DNA of 64,000 bases from Odoribacter sp. (GCA_013824715.1 PNOH01000002.1:124001-188000), one strand, 5' to 3'. Counted from the first letter of the stretch, positions 43,820-51,970 are shown. Numbers and translations: made by a program. The notes: generated by a model not told the origin, from the sequence alone.

Positions 43820-45118
43820 ATGCAACTTTCCAAATACAACATCATTTCAAAAATTAAGGATTCTGACAATTGGTTTGTCGTGAATGCCTTGTCAGGACAG
43901 GCTGATGTGCTCGATCAGGAAACTTGGGAACAACTGAATTCAGGTGTGGCGAATCCGGAGTTTGTTGAGAATGGCTATCTGGTTGACCCGGCCCAGGAAA
44001 AACGTTTGTTCAGGGAGAAATACCTGCAATTTTTGGATGACCGCGAGAAGGACGAAGTTCAGATATTTTTTGTGACCAACTATTCCTGTAATTTTGATTG
44101 TTCCTATTGTTATCAGGCTGGTTACGAAGCTTTACCGGTCGCTTTGTCGAAAGAAGTTACCGACTCGTTTTTTGATTACATTCTGAAAGAGTTTTCAGGA
44201 AGACAAAAATACATTACCATTTTTGGCGGAGAACCTTTTTTGAATGCCCCAAGCCATAAGGAAAACATCGGATACATCATTCAAAAGGCCGCTGAAAACA
44301 ATCTGGAAATTGCTGCAGTAACCAATGGTTATCATCTGGAGGAATACATCCCGATCCTAAAAAAGGGAATTATTCGTGAAATTCAGGTGACACTCGACGG
44401 AACCAGCAAAATTCATAATCAACGCCGGTACCTAAAAGGCGGCAATCCGACTTTCGACCGAATCGTGCACGGTGTTGACCTTATACTTGAAAACCATATG
44501 CCTGTCAATCTCCGCATGGTTGTTGACAAGCAAAATATCGGCAATTTGCCCGATCTGGCTCAGTTTGCTATTGACAAAGGCTGGACTGCATCGCCACTTT
44601 TCAAGACCCAATTGGGCCGGAACTACGAACTGCATGAATGTCAGGCCAACCAGCAAAAATTGTATTCAAGGCTCGAATTGTATCAGGATTTGTACAATTT
44701 GCTGAAGAAATTTCCCCACATCAGGGAGTTTCACAAACCTGCATTTTCGGTCTCGAAATTTTTGTTCGAACAGGGAGAAATGCCCGCTCCTCTCTTCGAT
44801 GCCTGCACCGGAACCAAAACCGAGTGGGCTTTCGATTTTACCGGAAATGTTTATGCATGCACGGCTACTGTTGGTAAAAAGGGCGAAAGCCTGGGTACTT
44901 TTCATCCTGAAGTCAGGAAAAATACCGAAGCCGTTGAAGAATGGCAGGAACGCGATATTTTATCTATTCCGAAATGCCAGGGCTGCAACCTGAACCTGAT
45001 TTGTGGCGGTGGCTGTGCTTCGATGGCGAAAAACTACAACGGATCGCTGAACAGTCACGATTGCCGCCCGGTTACTGAATTACTGGAAATGGGAATTGGT
45101 CATTATTTTAACGAGTGA
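43820..45118 (+). CDS. Radical SAM/SPASM peptide-maturase-like enzyme
   Basis: A 432-residue protein starting MQLSKYNIISKIKDSD; the frame upstream to 43790 is repeat sequence. The radical SAM cluster motif is C90-x3-C94-x2-C97 (CNFDCSYC), followed by the GGEPF and TLDG motifs. The C-terminal SPASM domain is complete: CTGTKTEWAFDFTGNVYAC, CQGCNLNLICGGGC and a final Cys in HDCRP, enough to hold two auxiliary 4Fe-4S clusters. SPASM enzymes mature peptides (for example thioether or Cys-based crosslinks) or proteins. The N-terminal 80 residues may bind the peptide. The neighbouring 31-aa Cys peptide is the obvious candidate substrate. No PqqD-like protein is seen. Confidence 0.92.
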   Translation: MQLSKYNIISKIKDSDNWFVVNALSGQADVLDQETWEQLNSGVANPEFVENGYLVDPAQEKRLFREKYLQFLDDREKDEVQIFFVTNYSCNFDCSYCYQAGYEALPVALSKEVTDSFFDYILKEFSGRQKYITIFGGEPFLNAPSHKENIGYIIQKAAENNLEIAAVTNGYHLEEYIPILKKGIIREIQVTLDGTSKIHNQRRYLKGGNPTFDRIVHGVDLILENHMPVNLRMVVDKQNIGNLPDLAQFAIDKGWTASPLFKTQLGRNYELHECQANQQKLYSRLELYQDLYNLLKKFPHIREFHKPAFSVSKFLFEQGEMPAPLFDACTGTKTEWAFDFTGNVYACTATVGKKGESLGTFHPEVRKNTEAVEEWQERDILSIPKCQGCNLNLICGGGCASMAKNYNGSLNSHDCRPVTELLEMGIGHYFNE

Positions 45119-45129
45119 TGATAATATGT

Positions 45130-45149
45130 CCGTTCACTGAAGTGAACGG
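45130..45149. promoter_or_regulatory. Perfect palindrome CCGTTCACT-GA-AGTGAACGG
   Basis: Nine-base perfect arms with a two-base centre lie 11 bases after the radical SAM stop and 45 bases before the thioredoxin-reductase fusion gene. It may be an operator for a separate promoter or a tight hairpin that limits read-through. No T-run follows. Confidence 0.55.
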
Positions 45150-45194
45150 CAAAGGATAAGCCTTCAGAAAACAGAAAAACAAAAACCAAATATC

Positions 45195-46463
45195 ATGAAA
45201 GAAATAATTTCATCAGATTACGAAAAAGAAGTGTTGGCTGGCCAAAATGTGCTGGTTGACTTTTATTCAACCGAATGTCCTCCCTGTGAAGCAGTTGCTC
45301 CCAAATTAGAAACCTTGGAAAAATTATTTGGAAAAGAAATCAAATTTGTGAAAATATTCCGGCAGGGAAACCGCGATCTGGCAGATCAACTGGCGGTGAA
45401 ATCATCGCCGACTTTGCTGTTTTATCAGGATGGTGAAGAAGTAAGCGCCCGCCTGACTGGTGGAGTAAAACGCTCGGAAATAGTTCGGGAACTGAAACAT
45501 GTGCTCGGGAAAGACCGGGTATCTGAAATCATGAAAACTCAGGAGCCGACCATAAGCGATGTTGATGTAGCCATTTTGGGTGCCGGCCCGGGTGGACTGA
45601 CTGCCGGTTTGTACCTCTGCCAGGCACGAATCAATACGGTTTTGGTTGATATTGCTTTGCCCGGAGGAAATGTCTCGACCACCCACATGGTTTCGAATTA
45701 TCCCGGATTTATTGATCCGCAGCCCGGATACATGCTTTCGCACAACATGTCGGAACAAACCAAACGCTGCGGAACAACCTACAAGGTTGCCGTTGACGTG
45801 ACTCATGTTGATTTGCTGAAAAAAGAAATTGTTATCGATTCACAGGAGACAATCCGCGCCAAAAGGATAATAATTGCTACCGGAACTTCGCCAAACAGGA
45901 TAGGAATTCCGGGCGAGTTGGAATTTAAGGGACAAGGAATTTCATATTGCGCAACCTGTGACGCTAAATATTTTGTTGACAAAGAGGTTGTAGTGATTGG
46001 CGGTGGAAATTCGGCTATCGAAGAGGCTGATTTTATCTCGAAGTTTGCTTCGAAAATTACCATTGTTCACCAGTTCGACCAACTTCAGGCCAACAAAATA
46101 GCGCAGGAAAAAGTTTTTGAAAATCCGAAATTTTCGTTTCTGTTCTCTCACGAACCTCGGGCATTTAAAAAGGCTGGCGACAAAATGGTGGTTGAAGTGG
46201 AAGACCTGAAAACCAAAGAGATGAAAACACTGATTTCGGATGGAATTTTTGTTTTTATCGGACAGAAACCAAACCTTGAAATGTTTGGCGATAAGCTGAA
46301 GCTTGATCAGTGGGGGTATATCCAGACAGACGAGGATATGCGCACAAACATTGATGGGGTATATGCTGTTGGGGATGTCGGCAGCAAGAAATACAGGCAA
46401 ATCACTACAGCCATTGCCGACGGAACCATTGCCGCTATTTCAATCACCCGCGAAATCGGATAA
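45195..46463 (+). CDS. Thioredoxin-thioredoxin reductase fusion
   Basis: A 422-residue protein in which thioredoxin comes first (1-105, active site C28-P-P-C31, preceded by VDFYSTE) and thioredoxin reductase second (115-422). The reductase has the FAD loop GAGPGGLTAG, redox pair C252-A-T-C255, NADPH loop GGGNSAIEEA and the closing GDVGSKKYRQ segment. The usual fusion has the reductase first, so this order is uncommon. The active site is CPPC rather than CGPC. Such a unit passes electrons from NADPH to a disulfide. In this island it could keep the Cys peptide, the SPASM enzyme or the ArsM-like enzyme reduced. It is complete and probably cytoplasmic. Confidence 0.92.
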   Translation: MKEIISSDYEKEVLAGQNVLVDFYSTECPPCEAVAPKLETLEKLFGKEIKFVKIFRQGNRDLADQLAVKSSPTLLFYQDGEEVSARLTGGVKRSEIVRELKHVLGKDRVSEIMKTQEPTISDVDVAILGAGPGGLTAGLYLCQARINTVLVDIALPGGNVSTTHMVSNYPGFIDPQPGYMLSHNMSEQTKRCGTTYKVAVDVTHVDLLKKEIVIDSQETIRAKRIIIATGTSPNRIGIPGELEFKGQGISYCATCDAKYFVDKEVVVIGGGNSAIEEADFISKFASKITIVHQFDQLQANKIAQEKVFENPKFSFLFSHEPRAFKKAGDKMVVEVEDLKTKEMKTLISDGIFVFIGQKPNLEMFGDKLKLDQWGYIQTDEDMRTNIDGVYAVGDVGSKKYRQITTAIADGTIAAISITREIG

Positions 46464-46629
46464 TTGGTAGAGGAGATTTTTAAACTTCGTTTTAAATACG
46501 TGATTGGAAACTTCAGCATCCCTAATAGAGATTTTAAAGAGATTCAACAAATTCCGGTGTTCATTTTCCTGAAAAGGAAAATCGCGCCGGAATTTTTTTT
46601 GCAATCCTTGCTTCTTAAATTTGTATCAT

Positions 46630-46637
46630 TAACTTTG
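46630..46637 (+). promoter_or_regulatory. -7 box of the membrane protein/wHTH operon
   Basis: TAACTTTG exactly matches TAnnTTTG, 20 bases before the ATG at 46657. The candidate operator at 46639-46657 follows at once, near the expected transcription start. Confidence 0.6.
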
Positions 46638-46638
46638 C

Positions 46639-46657
46639 AACTCAAAGTACTTTTAAA
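46639..46657. promoter_or_regulatory. Candidate operator, copy 1
   Basis: AACTCAAAGTACTTTTAAA is repeated without change at 47612-47630 before creD. Its core AAAGTACTTT is a perfect 10-bp palindrome. The position between the -7 box and the start codon suits a repressor, most simply the winged-helix protein encoded at 47292. Confidence 0.6.
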
Positions 46658-47295
46658 TGAAAACAAATTCAACCAATCCCAAAGAGGATCTTCAGGCAAT
46701 CCGTGAGATCATGGAACGATCTTCCAAGTTTTTATCGCTAAGTGGATTAGCAGGCATATTTGCAGGTGGGTGTGCTTTGATCGGTGCAGCAGTCGCGTGG
46801 TTTGTTGTTCTCGACACGGGAAATGTACATTACGACGAATATCTGTGTAGTGTTGGCGCTTCACCTTTCAATCAGGTAAGTATAAACCTGGGAATTGACG
46901 CAATAATCGTGTTGGTGGCAGCAATTCTGGGAGCATTTTATTTTTCGTATAGGAAGGCTCAAAAAAGCGGCCAGAAACTTTGGACCAATTCAACCAGGCG
47001 ATTACTTGGACATCTTCTAATCCCGCTGGTTTCAGGAGGAATATTTGCAATTATTCTGGTATTGAGGAATAATACTGAATTGGTAGCTTCGGTGTTACTG
47101 ATTTTTTATGGATTGTCGCTGGTCAATGCCGGAAAATTTACTTTGGGCGAGATTCACTACCTGGGGCTTACTGAAATCGTGCTGGGAATTCTGGCCGGAA
47201 TTTTCATCAATCATGGACTGCTGTTTTGGATCGTAGGATTTGGAGTGATGCACATCGTTTATGGAATTGTCATGTATTACAGGTATGAGCGATGA
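46657..47295 (+). CDS. Multi-pass membrane protein of unknown function
   Basis: A 212-residue protein with an N-terminal cytoplasmic helix (KEDLQAIREIMERSSKFL) and about six hydrophobic segments: LAGIFAGGCALIGAAVAWFV, INLGIDAIIVLVAAILGAFY, LLIPLVSGGIFAIILVL, SVLLIFYGLSLV, EIVLGILAGIF and WIVGFGVMHIVYGIV. No enzyme motif is seen. It precedes a winged-helix regulator (4-base overlap) and creD. This trio is common in Bacteroidota, so the protein probably senses or reports an envelope state, but its job is unknown. Confidence 0.82.
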   Translation: MKTNSTNPKEDLQAIREIMERSSKFLSLSGLAGIFAGGCALIGAAVAWFVVLDTGNVHYDEYLCSVGASPFNQVSINLGIDAIIVLVAAILGAFYFSYRKAQKSGQKLWTNSTRRLLGHLLIPLVSGGIFAIILVLRNNTELVASVLLIFYGLSLVNAGKFTLGEIHYLGLTEIVLGILAGIFINHGLLFWIVGFGVMHIVYGIVMYYRYER

Positions 47296-47588
47296 AGAAC
47301 CCGATATCTAACCTTCAGAAAGTATTTGAAAGCCGCATCAGGCTTGGAATTATGTCGGCGCTGATGGTGAACGACACACTCGATTTTAATGCCCTGAAGG
47401 ATTTGCTTGAATTAACTGACGGAAATCTGGCCAGCCACCTGAAAGCTTTGGAACAGCAGGAAATTATTGTGGTTTCCAAACAATTTGTTGGACGGAAACC
47501 CAGTACAACTTATAAAGCTACCGATCTTGGAAAGAACTTGTTTCGCCAGCATCTGGCGGCGCTGGAAGAGCTAATTGGCAATCAATAA
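47292..47588 (+). CDS. Winged-helix transcriptional regulator
   Basis: A 98-residue single-domain regulator of the MarR/PadR-like winged-helix type (HTH_34 pattern): LQKVFESRIRLGIMSALMVN, FNALKDLLELTDGNLASHLK as the recognition part and EIIVVSKQFVGRKPSTTYKA as the wing, followed by a dimerisation helix (ordered landmarks). It overlaps the membrane-protein gene by four bases. Two identical palindromic sites lie at the operon start and before creD, so autoregulation together with creD is the simplest model. No ligand-binding domain is present. Confidence 0.87.
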   Translation: MKNPISNLQKVFESRIRLGIMSALMVNDTLDFNALKDLLELTDGNLASHLKALEQQEIIVVSKQFVGRKPSTTYKATDLGKNLFRQHLAALEELIGNQ

Positions 47589-47611
47589 TTTTTTTTATTC
47601 ATATACTCTGA

Positions 47612-47630
47612 AACTCAAAGTACTTTTAAA
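47612..47630. promoter_or_regulatory. Candidate operator, copy 2
   Basis: Same 19 bases as at 46639-46657, placed 10 bases before the creD ATG at 47641. The palindromic core AAAGTACTTT is at 47617-47626. Confidence 0.6.
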
Positions 47631-47640
47631 AATCAAAAAA

Positions 47641-48948
47641 ATGGAAACAAAAAGCATTCAACAATTCATGAACAGTTACAGTGTGAAGATGATCATCGTT
47701 TCAGGATTGGCTATTTTGCTTTTGATACCGTCCTTTTTAATTCAGGACATCATCAAAGAGCGAATCGCGTTGAGCGAAAAAGTAAAAAAAGAACTTTATG
47801 CCCAGTGGGGAGGCAAGCAGGTCGTCGCAGGTCCGGTGCTGAATGTGCCGTTCACTATTCAGGAACAAAACGAGAATAGTCAGGGTGTAAATGAACGACA
47901 CGGAATTGCTCATTTTTTGCCGGAAACGATAAAAACAGAAGGCTATCTAAAGCCCGAAATCCGCTATCGGGGTATTTATAAAGTGGTGGTTTACGAAGGC
48001 CTGGTCAAAGTGAAAGGTACATTTGCTCAACCCGATGTAACTCAATTGGATCAGCCAAATGCCCAATACAACTGGGATGCAGCGTATTTCACGATTGGGA
48101 TTTCTGACATGCGTGGAATCAAAAATTTGCCTGAATTGGTAGTGAACAGTCAAAAATGCCAGGTTGAATCCGGTGTAGCCGATACTGATTTGTTTCAGTC
48201 GGGAATTACGATTAAAGCCAATTCAATTGATCTGAAACAGCCGCTCAGTTTTGAGATTGATTTGGTTTTGAACGGTTCTGAAGACTTATCTGTTGAGGCC
48301 TTAGGCAAAACTTCAGAAGTGACCATGAAATCGGATTGGGCCGCACCAAGCTTTACTGGTGGATTTCTGCCGGTGAACCGGGAAATTACCGCAAAGGGAT
48401 TTACTGCCGACTGGCAGGTAACCCATCTCAACCGAAATTTTCCACAACAATGGATTGACCACAAATACAATACGCACGAGGCTACCCTTGGCGTTGAACT
48501 GCTAATTCCACTCGATCATTACCAGAAAGCCATGCGTTCGGTGAAATATGCGATCCTGTTCATCGCGCTCAATTTTATCATTTTCATCTTCATCGAGATC
48601 AAAAGCAAAACCCGGATCCATCCGTTCCAGTATTCGCTGGTGGCTTTTGCCTTACTGATTTTCTATGCCTTGCTGACTTCAATCGGCGAACAGACTGGGT
48701 TCAACTGGGCATACCTGATTTCGGCGGTTGCCGTTACTTCACTTATTTTGTGGTACTCCTATACAATTCTGCGGGATATGCGATCGGCAACCTGGATAAC
48801 TTTATTGCAAACGGGTTTATATTTGTTCCTGTTCACTATTTTGCAGTTACATGATTATGCCTTGCTAGCCGGAAGCATCGGACTGTTTGTTATCCTTGCC
48901 ATTATTATGCGTGCGTCGCAGCAGATTAAATGGTATTCGGAAGGGTAA
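47641..48948 (+). CDS. creD: CreD-family inner-membrane protein
   Basis: A 435-residue protein starting METKSIQQFMNSYSVKM, chosen over the longer frame to 47575 because the latter runs through the upstream regulator gene end and the repeat. One N-terminal membrane helix (IIVSGLAILLLIPSFLIQDI) is followed by a large periplasmic domain (about 40-275, with KELYAQWGGKQVVAGPVLNVPF and GGFLPVNREITAKGFTADWQV) and five or six C-terminal helices (YAILFIALNFIIFIFIEI, GLYLFLFTILQLHDYALLAG). CreD is linked to envelope integrity, and in Gammaproteobacteria it is controlled by CreBC; here control by the winged-helix protein is likely. The length is normal. Confidence 0.93.
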   Translation: METKSIQQFMNSYSVKMIIVSGLAILLLIPSFLIQDIIKERIALSEKVKKELYAQWGGKQVVAGPVLNVPFTIQEQNENSQGVNERHGIAHFLPETIKTEGYLKPEIRYRGIYKVVVYEGLVKVKGTFAQPDVTQLDQPNAQYNWDAAYFTIGISDMRGIKNLPELVVNSQKCQVESGVADTDLFQSGITIKANSIDLKQPLSFEIDLVLNGSEDLSVEALGKTSEVTMKSDWAAPSFTGGFLPVNREITAKGFTADWQVTHLNRNFPQQWIDHKYNTHEATLGVELLIPLDHYQKAMRSVKYAILFIALNFIIFIFIEIKSKTRIHPFQYSLVAFALLIFYALLTSIGEQTGFNWAYLISAVAVTSLILWYSYTILRDMRSATWITLLQTGLYLFLFTILQLHDYALLAGSIGLFVILAIIMRASQQIKWYSEG

Positions 48949-48951
48949 GAT

Positions 48952-49482
48952 TTATTTTACCCTTTTCAACAAAACTTTTGAATAAACCGCATAATCCTTC
49001 CCAGGCTCTGCCAGTTCGAAGGTTTCTTCCAATTCGTTTTCGCTCAGGACGCGGTATGTTTCTTTGGCTTTCCATCCGGAGGGAATATTTTCAATTGATT
49101 CGGTTACAAAAACCATCATTTTCTGGTCAGGGGAGATACTGTCCAGAAGGTATTCGTTCACAAAACCCTCGATATGAAACTGGCGCAGACGGAATTTTTT
49201 TAAGGCCCGATCGTAACTCATGTATCCCAAATCTTCGTGAACCTCGCCTTTCGCGTTACTGGCCGATGGCGGATAGATTGACTTGTTGCGTACTTCGATG
49301 AACTTGTTGTTCAGGATAAATCGGTAACTTCTTTCATAAGTTCCGGTACCGGGCTCACCGCCGCCTTGTACGGTCCATTCGCCGATAAATGACTTAAACG
49401 GAATCCACGGATCGACTTTGACTGTATTTTGACCGGCTAATGCGAATGGAAAGAGAATGCAGATGATCAGTAGTTTTTTCAT
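48952..49482 (-). CDS. Exported DUF1579-like protein
   Basis: A 176-residue protein starting MKKLLIICILFPFALAGQ, a Sec signal; the frame to 49563 would bury it. The mature part has FKSFIGEWTVQGGGEPGTGT near the start, then a beta-rich domain (YERSYRFILNNKFIEVRNKS, LGYMSYDRALKKFRLRQFHIE, KETYRVLSENELEETFEL), as in the DUF1579/nitrobindin-like small barrel proteins. Some of these bind hydrophobic ligands; the function here is unknown. It converges on creD with only three bases between the stops. Confidence 0.7.
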   Translation of the reverse strand: MKKLLIICILFPFALAGQNTVKVDPWIPFKSFIGEWTVQGGGEPGTGTYERSYRFILNNKFIEVRNKSIYPPSASNAKGEVHEDLGYMSYDRALKKFRLRQFHIEGFVNEYLLDSISPDQKMMVFVTESIENIPSGWKAKETYRVLSENELEETFELAEPGKDYAVYSKVLLKRVK

Positions 49483-49648
49483 TTTTTGTGGGTTGGTTTT
49501 CCGGGGTGAAAATAAGCAAACAGGTGTTGATGTACAAATGCACGTATTAGGTAATGATTTCATTCATCTCATTTCATTGTCATTATTGAATTATACCCTA
49601 AATTTGGCAATACATAAAAAATCAATTTGCTTTTATAAAAATATTCTG

Positions 49649-50755
49649 ATGCTGATTTCCCAAATTGAAGTCTATAAGTTCCCGGTGAAACTTAAAAAGC
49701 CGTTTGTAATTTCACTGGGTTCCTTTGATTATGCCGAAAATGTGATCGTTGTTATTCGAACTGACGAAGGTTTGACAGGTTTTGGCGAGTGCAGTCCCTT
49801 TATGCCCATCAATGGAGAAAGTATGGAGACAGCCTATGTGGTGGCCAATTACCTGGCTAAAGCTCTGGTCGGGAAAAATCCGTTGAATATTGAGACTTGT
49901 TCAGAATTGATGGATCGTACCATTTACGGCAATTCTAGTATAAAAAGTGCGTTTGATATGGCCTTGTACGATATCGCCTCCCAACATGCCGGACTTCCTT
50001 TGTATGCTTTTCTGGGTGGGAAGAATAACAAAACTCTTGTAACCGATTACACTGTGAGTTTGGGCGATCCGGAGCAAATGGTTTCCGATGCAAAGGATAT
50101 TAAGGACCGCGGTTTTAAGGTAATTAAGGTCAAATTGGGTGACGATCCGGAGAAAGATATTTTCAGGATAAAAGCAATTCGTTCACAAATTGGCAATGAT
50201 ATTCCTTTGCGACTTGATGCTAATCAAGGCTGGAATGTTGATTCGGCTATCCGGATTTTGAATGAACTTGCCAACGACAACATCCAGTTTTGTGAGGAGC
50301 CGATTCCACGATGGAACTTCATGGAACTGGCGACTGTTAGAAGACAAAGTCCAATTATGGTGATGGCCGATGAATCGTGTTGCGACCATCACGACGCCAA
50401 ACGCCTGATTGATTTGCAATCATGTCAGGCTTTCAATATCAAGCTTGGAAAATCAGCAGGAATTTTCAAGGCACAGAAAATTATTCGGCTTGCGGAACAG
50501 TCCGATATTCAGTTACAAATCGGTGGTTTTCTCGAATCGAGGATCGGTTTTACTGCCTCGGCACATCTTGCCTTGACGAGCGATAATATTAAGTTTTGTG
50601 ACTTCGACTCACCTTTGATGTTCAGCGAGGATCCGGTTTCCGGAGGAATTAAATATGATAAAGGCGGATTGGTTTCACTTCCTGAAGTTCCAGGATTAGG
50701 CGCTCGTCTGGATACGGAAGAATTGGAGAAACTTAAAGGTTTTGTTGTTCGATAA
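49649..50755 (+). CDS. Dipeptide epimerase (enolase superfamily)
   Basis: A 368-residue enzyme; the start MLISQIEVYKFPVKLKKPF is the natural enolase-family N-terminus, and the frame further upstream reads through non-coding sequence. The barrel shows the L-Ala-D/L-Glu epimerase residues: K160 and K162 in KVIKVKLG, metal ligands D190 (RLDANQGW), E216/E217 (CEEPIP) and D241 (ADES), and K265 in NIKLGKS. These enzymes epimerise dipeptides, for example from peptidoglycan recycling. The specificity may differ from Ala-Glu. A DUF2007 gene and a methyltransferase gene follow closely. Confidence 0.9.
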   Translation: MLISQIEVYKFPVKLKKPFVISLGSFDYAENVIVVIRTDEGLTGFGECSPFMPINGESMETAYVVANYLAKALVGKNPLNIETCSELMDRTIYGNSSIKSAFDMALYDIASQHAGLPLYAFLGGKNNKTLVTDYTVSLGDPEQMVSDAKDIKDRGFKVIKVKLGDDPEKDIFRIKAIRSQIGNDIPLRLDANQGWNVDSAIRILNELANDNIQFCEEPIPRWNFMELATVRRQSPIMVMADESCCDHHDAKRLIDLQSCQAFNIKLGKSAGIFKAQKIIRLAEQSDIQLQIGGFLESRIGFTASAHLALTSDNIKFCDFDSPLMFSEDPVSGGIKYDKGGLVSLPEVPGLGARLDTEELEKLKGFVVR

Positions 50756-50776
50756 TGAAACAGTAAATCAATTAAT

Positions 50777-51028
50777 ATGAAAGCAGATCAGGAAATTTAT
50801 CTGGTTGAGGTTTTTGATGTTAACCAATGGCAAGCCTCATTGGTAAAGAGCCTGTTGGACAATGCAGAAATTGAGTCTTTTCTGAAGGATGAACGCATGG
50901 GCGTGCTTGTTCCCTGGAATGTTGCAGGTGGAGGTGCCGGGGCTGTAAAGATCTTCGTTTCGAGTGTTGATTATAAAAGGGCAAAAGAAGTAATTGATCA
51001 GTACGAAAAGGCAGAAAAAGACAATTAG
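50777..51028 (+). CDS. DUF2007-type small protein
   Basis: An 83-residue cytoplasmic protein with a ferredoxin-like pattern: YLVEVFDVNQWQASLVKSLL, NAEIESFLKDERMG, then AVKIFVSSVDYKRAKEVIDQY (ordered landmarks). DUF2007 proteins are often called putative signal-transducing proteins, without firm function. It lies 21 bases after the epimerase gene and three bases before the methyltransferase gene, so all three form one operon. Confidence 0.82.
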   Translation: MKADQEIYLVEVFDVNQWQASLVKSLLDNAEIESFLKDERMGVLVPWNVAGGGAGAVKIFVSSVDYKRAKEVIDQYEKAEKDN

Positions 51029-51031
51029 CGA

Positions 51032-51658
51032 ATGAGCGAATTTTGGGAAGATAAGTTTCAGAAAATTGGCACACACTGGTCGTTCGAACCAGCCGGTTCT
51101 GCTATTTTTACCCGTGATTTATTTGTTCAGAATGGATTGAAAAAAATCCTGATTCCCGGACTTGGTTATGGCCGTAATGCAAAACCATTTGTTGACAGTG
51201 GTTTTGAAGTGACTGGAATCGAAATCTCTGAAACTGCTATCCGGCTTGCGCACGAAAATGGAATAGACTTTCCGATTTATTGCGGATCGGTCCAACGGAT
51301 GCCTTTTGATAAAGTGCAATACGACGGAATTTACTGTTATGCGCTCCTTCATTTGTTCAATCAGAACGATCGCAGGCAATTCCTGAAAAACTGTTACAAT
51401 CAGCTCCAGCCGGGTGGAATCATGGTTTTTGCTATTGTTTCGAAGAACTATACAAAACTGTTTGGAAAGGGAAAGTTGGTAAGTTGTGACCGCTTTTGGC
51501 TGGAAAAAGGTTTGACTGTTTTTTTCTACGATTCTGGCTCAATTGAAAAAGAATTCGCACCATTTGGCTTACATGAATACCGTGAAATTGACGAACCGGT
51601 TAAACATCTGGAAAACGAAGAACCCATGAAGTTTTTTCAGGTGATTTGCCGGAAATAA
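51032..51658 (+). CDS. Class I SAM-dependent methyltransferase (TehB/TPMT-like)
   Basis: A 208-residue protein beginning MSEFWEDKFQKIGTHWSFEP. The SAM loop is ILIPGLGYGRNAKPF, followed by VTGIEISETAIRLA and a catalytic-region YDGIYCYALLHLF, then RQFLKNCYNQLQPGGIMVFA. The fold resembles small thiol or tellurite methyltransferases. The substrate is unknown. Its neighbours (epimerase, DUF2007) do not point to a pathway. Confidence 0.82.
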   Translation: MSEFWEDKFQKIGTHWSFEPAGSAIFTRDLFVQNGLKKILIPGLGYGRNAKPFVDSGFEVTGIEISETAIRLAHENGIDFPIYCGSVQRMPFDKVQYDGIYCYALLHLFNQNDRRQFLKNCYNQLQPGGIMVFAIVSKNYTKLFGKGKLVSCDRFWLEKGLTVFFYDSGSIEKEFAPFGLHEYREIDEPVKHLENEEPMKFFQVICRK

Positions 51659-51692
51659 TAGGGATAAGTCTGAAAATTTAATGTCTTAAAAA

Positions 51693-51724
51693 TTTGGAGT
51701 ATATCTAATTTAGATATACTTTTG
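51693..51724 (+). promoter_or_regulatory. Promoter with embedded operator of the MazF-type pair
   Basis: TTTG (51693-51696), a 20-base spacer and TACTTTTG (51717-51724) match the Bacteroidota promoter. A perfect palindrome, AGTATATCTAA (51698-51708) / TTAGATATACT (51710-51720) around a single T, fills the spacer and enters the -7 box. This is an ideal place for antitoxin autorepression. Confidence 0.75.
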
Positions 51725-51739
51725 ATGTATAAAAAAAAT

Positions 51740-51970
51740 ATGAAAACAGTATCTTTAAAAATAGATGACTCTGTTTTTGCCGAGACGGAAAAAATCCTTT
51801 CCAAAATCAGAAAACCTCGTAATAGATATATTAATGAGGCGATTGAATATTATAATAAGATTCAAAGACGTAAAATTCTTGAGTTGAAACTTGCAAAGGA
51901 ATCTGAATTGGTCAGGAATGAATCTATGTCAGTTTTAAAAGAATTTGAGGAGATTGACTATGTTGATTAA
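51740..51970 (+). CDS. Antitoxin of a MazF-type pair (ribbon-helix-helix-like)
   Basis: A 76-residue protein starting MKTVSLKIDDSVFAETEKIL. ATG 51725 would add five residues (MYKKN), but the second start gives a canonical beta strand for a ribbon-helix-helix domain. Residues 1-45 carry the strand TVSLKID and helices AETEKILSKI and NRYINEAIEYYNK. The C-terminal tail (about 46-76), rich in Glu and Lys, would bind the toxin. It overlaps the toxin gene by 11 bases. It most likely represses its own promoter through the palindrome at 51698-51720. Confidence 0.78.
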   Translation: MKTVSLKIDDSVFAETEKILSKIRKPRNRYINEAIEYYNKIQRRKILELKLAKESELVRNESMSVLKEFEEIDYVD

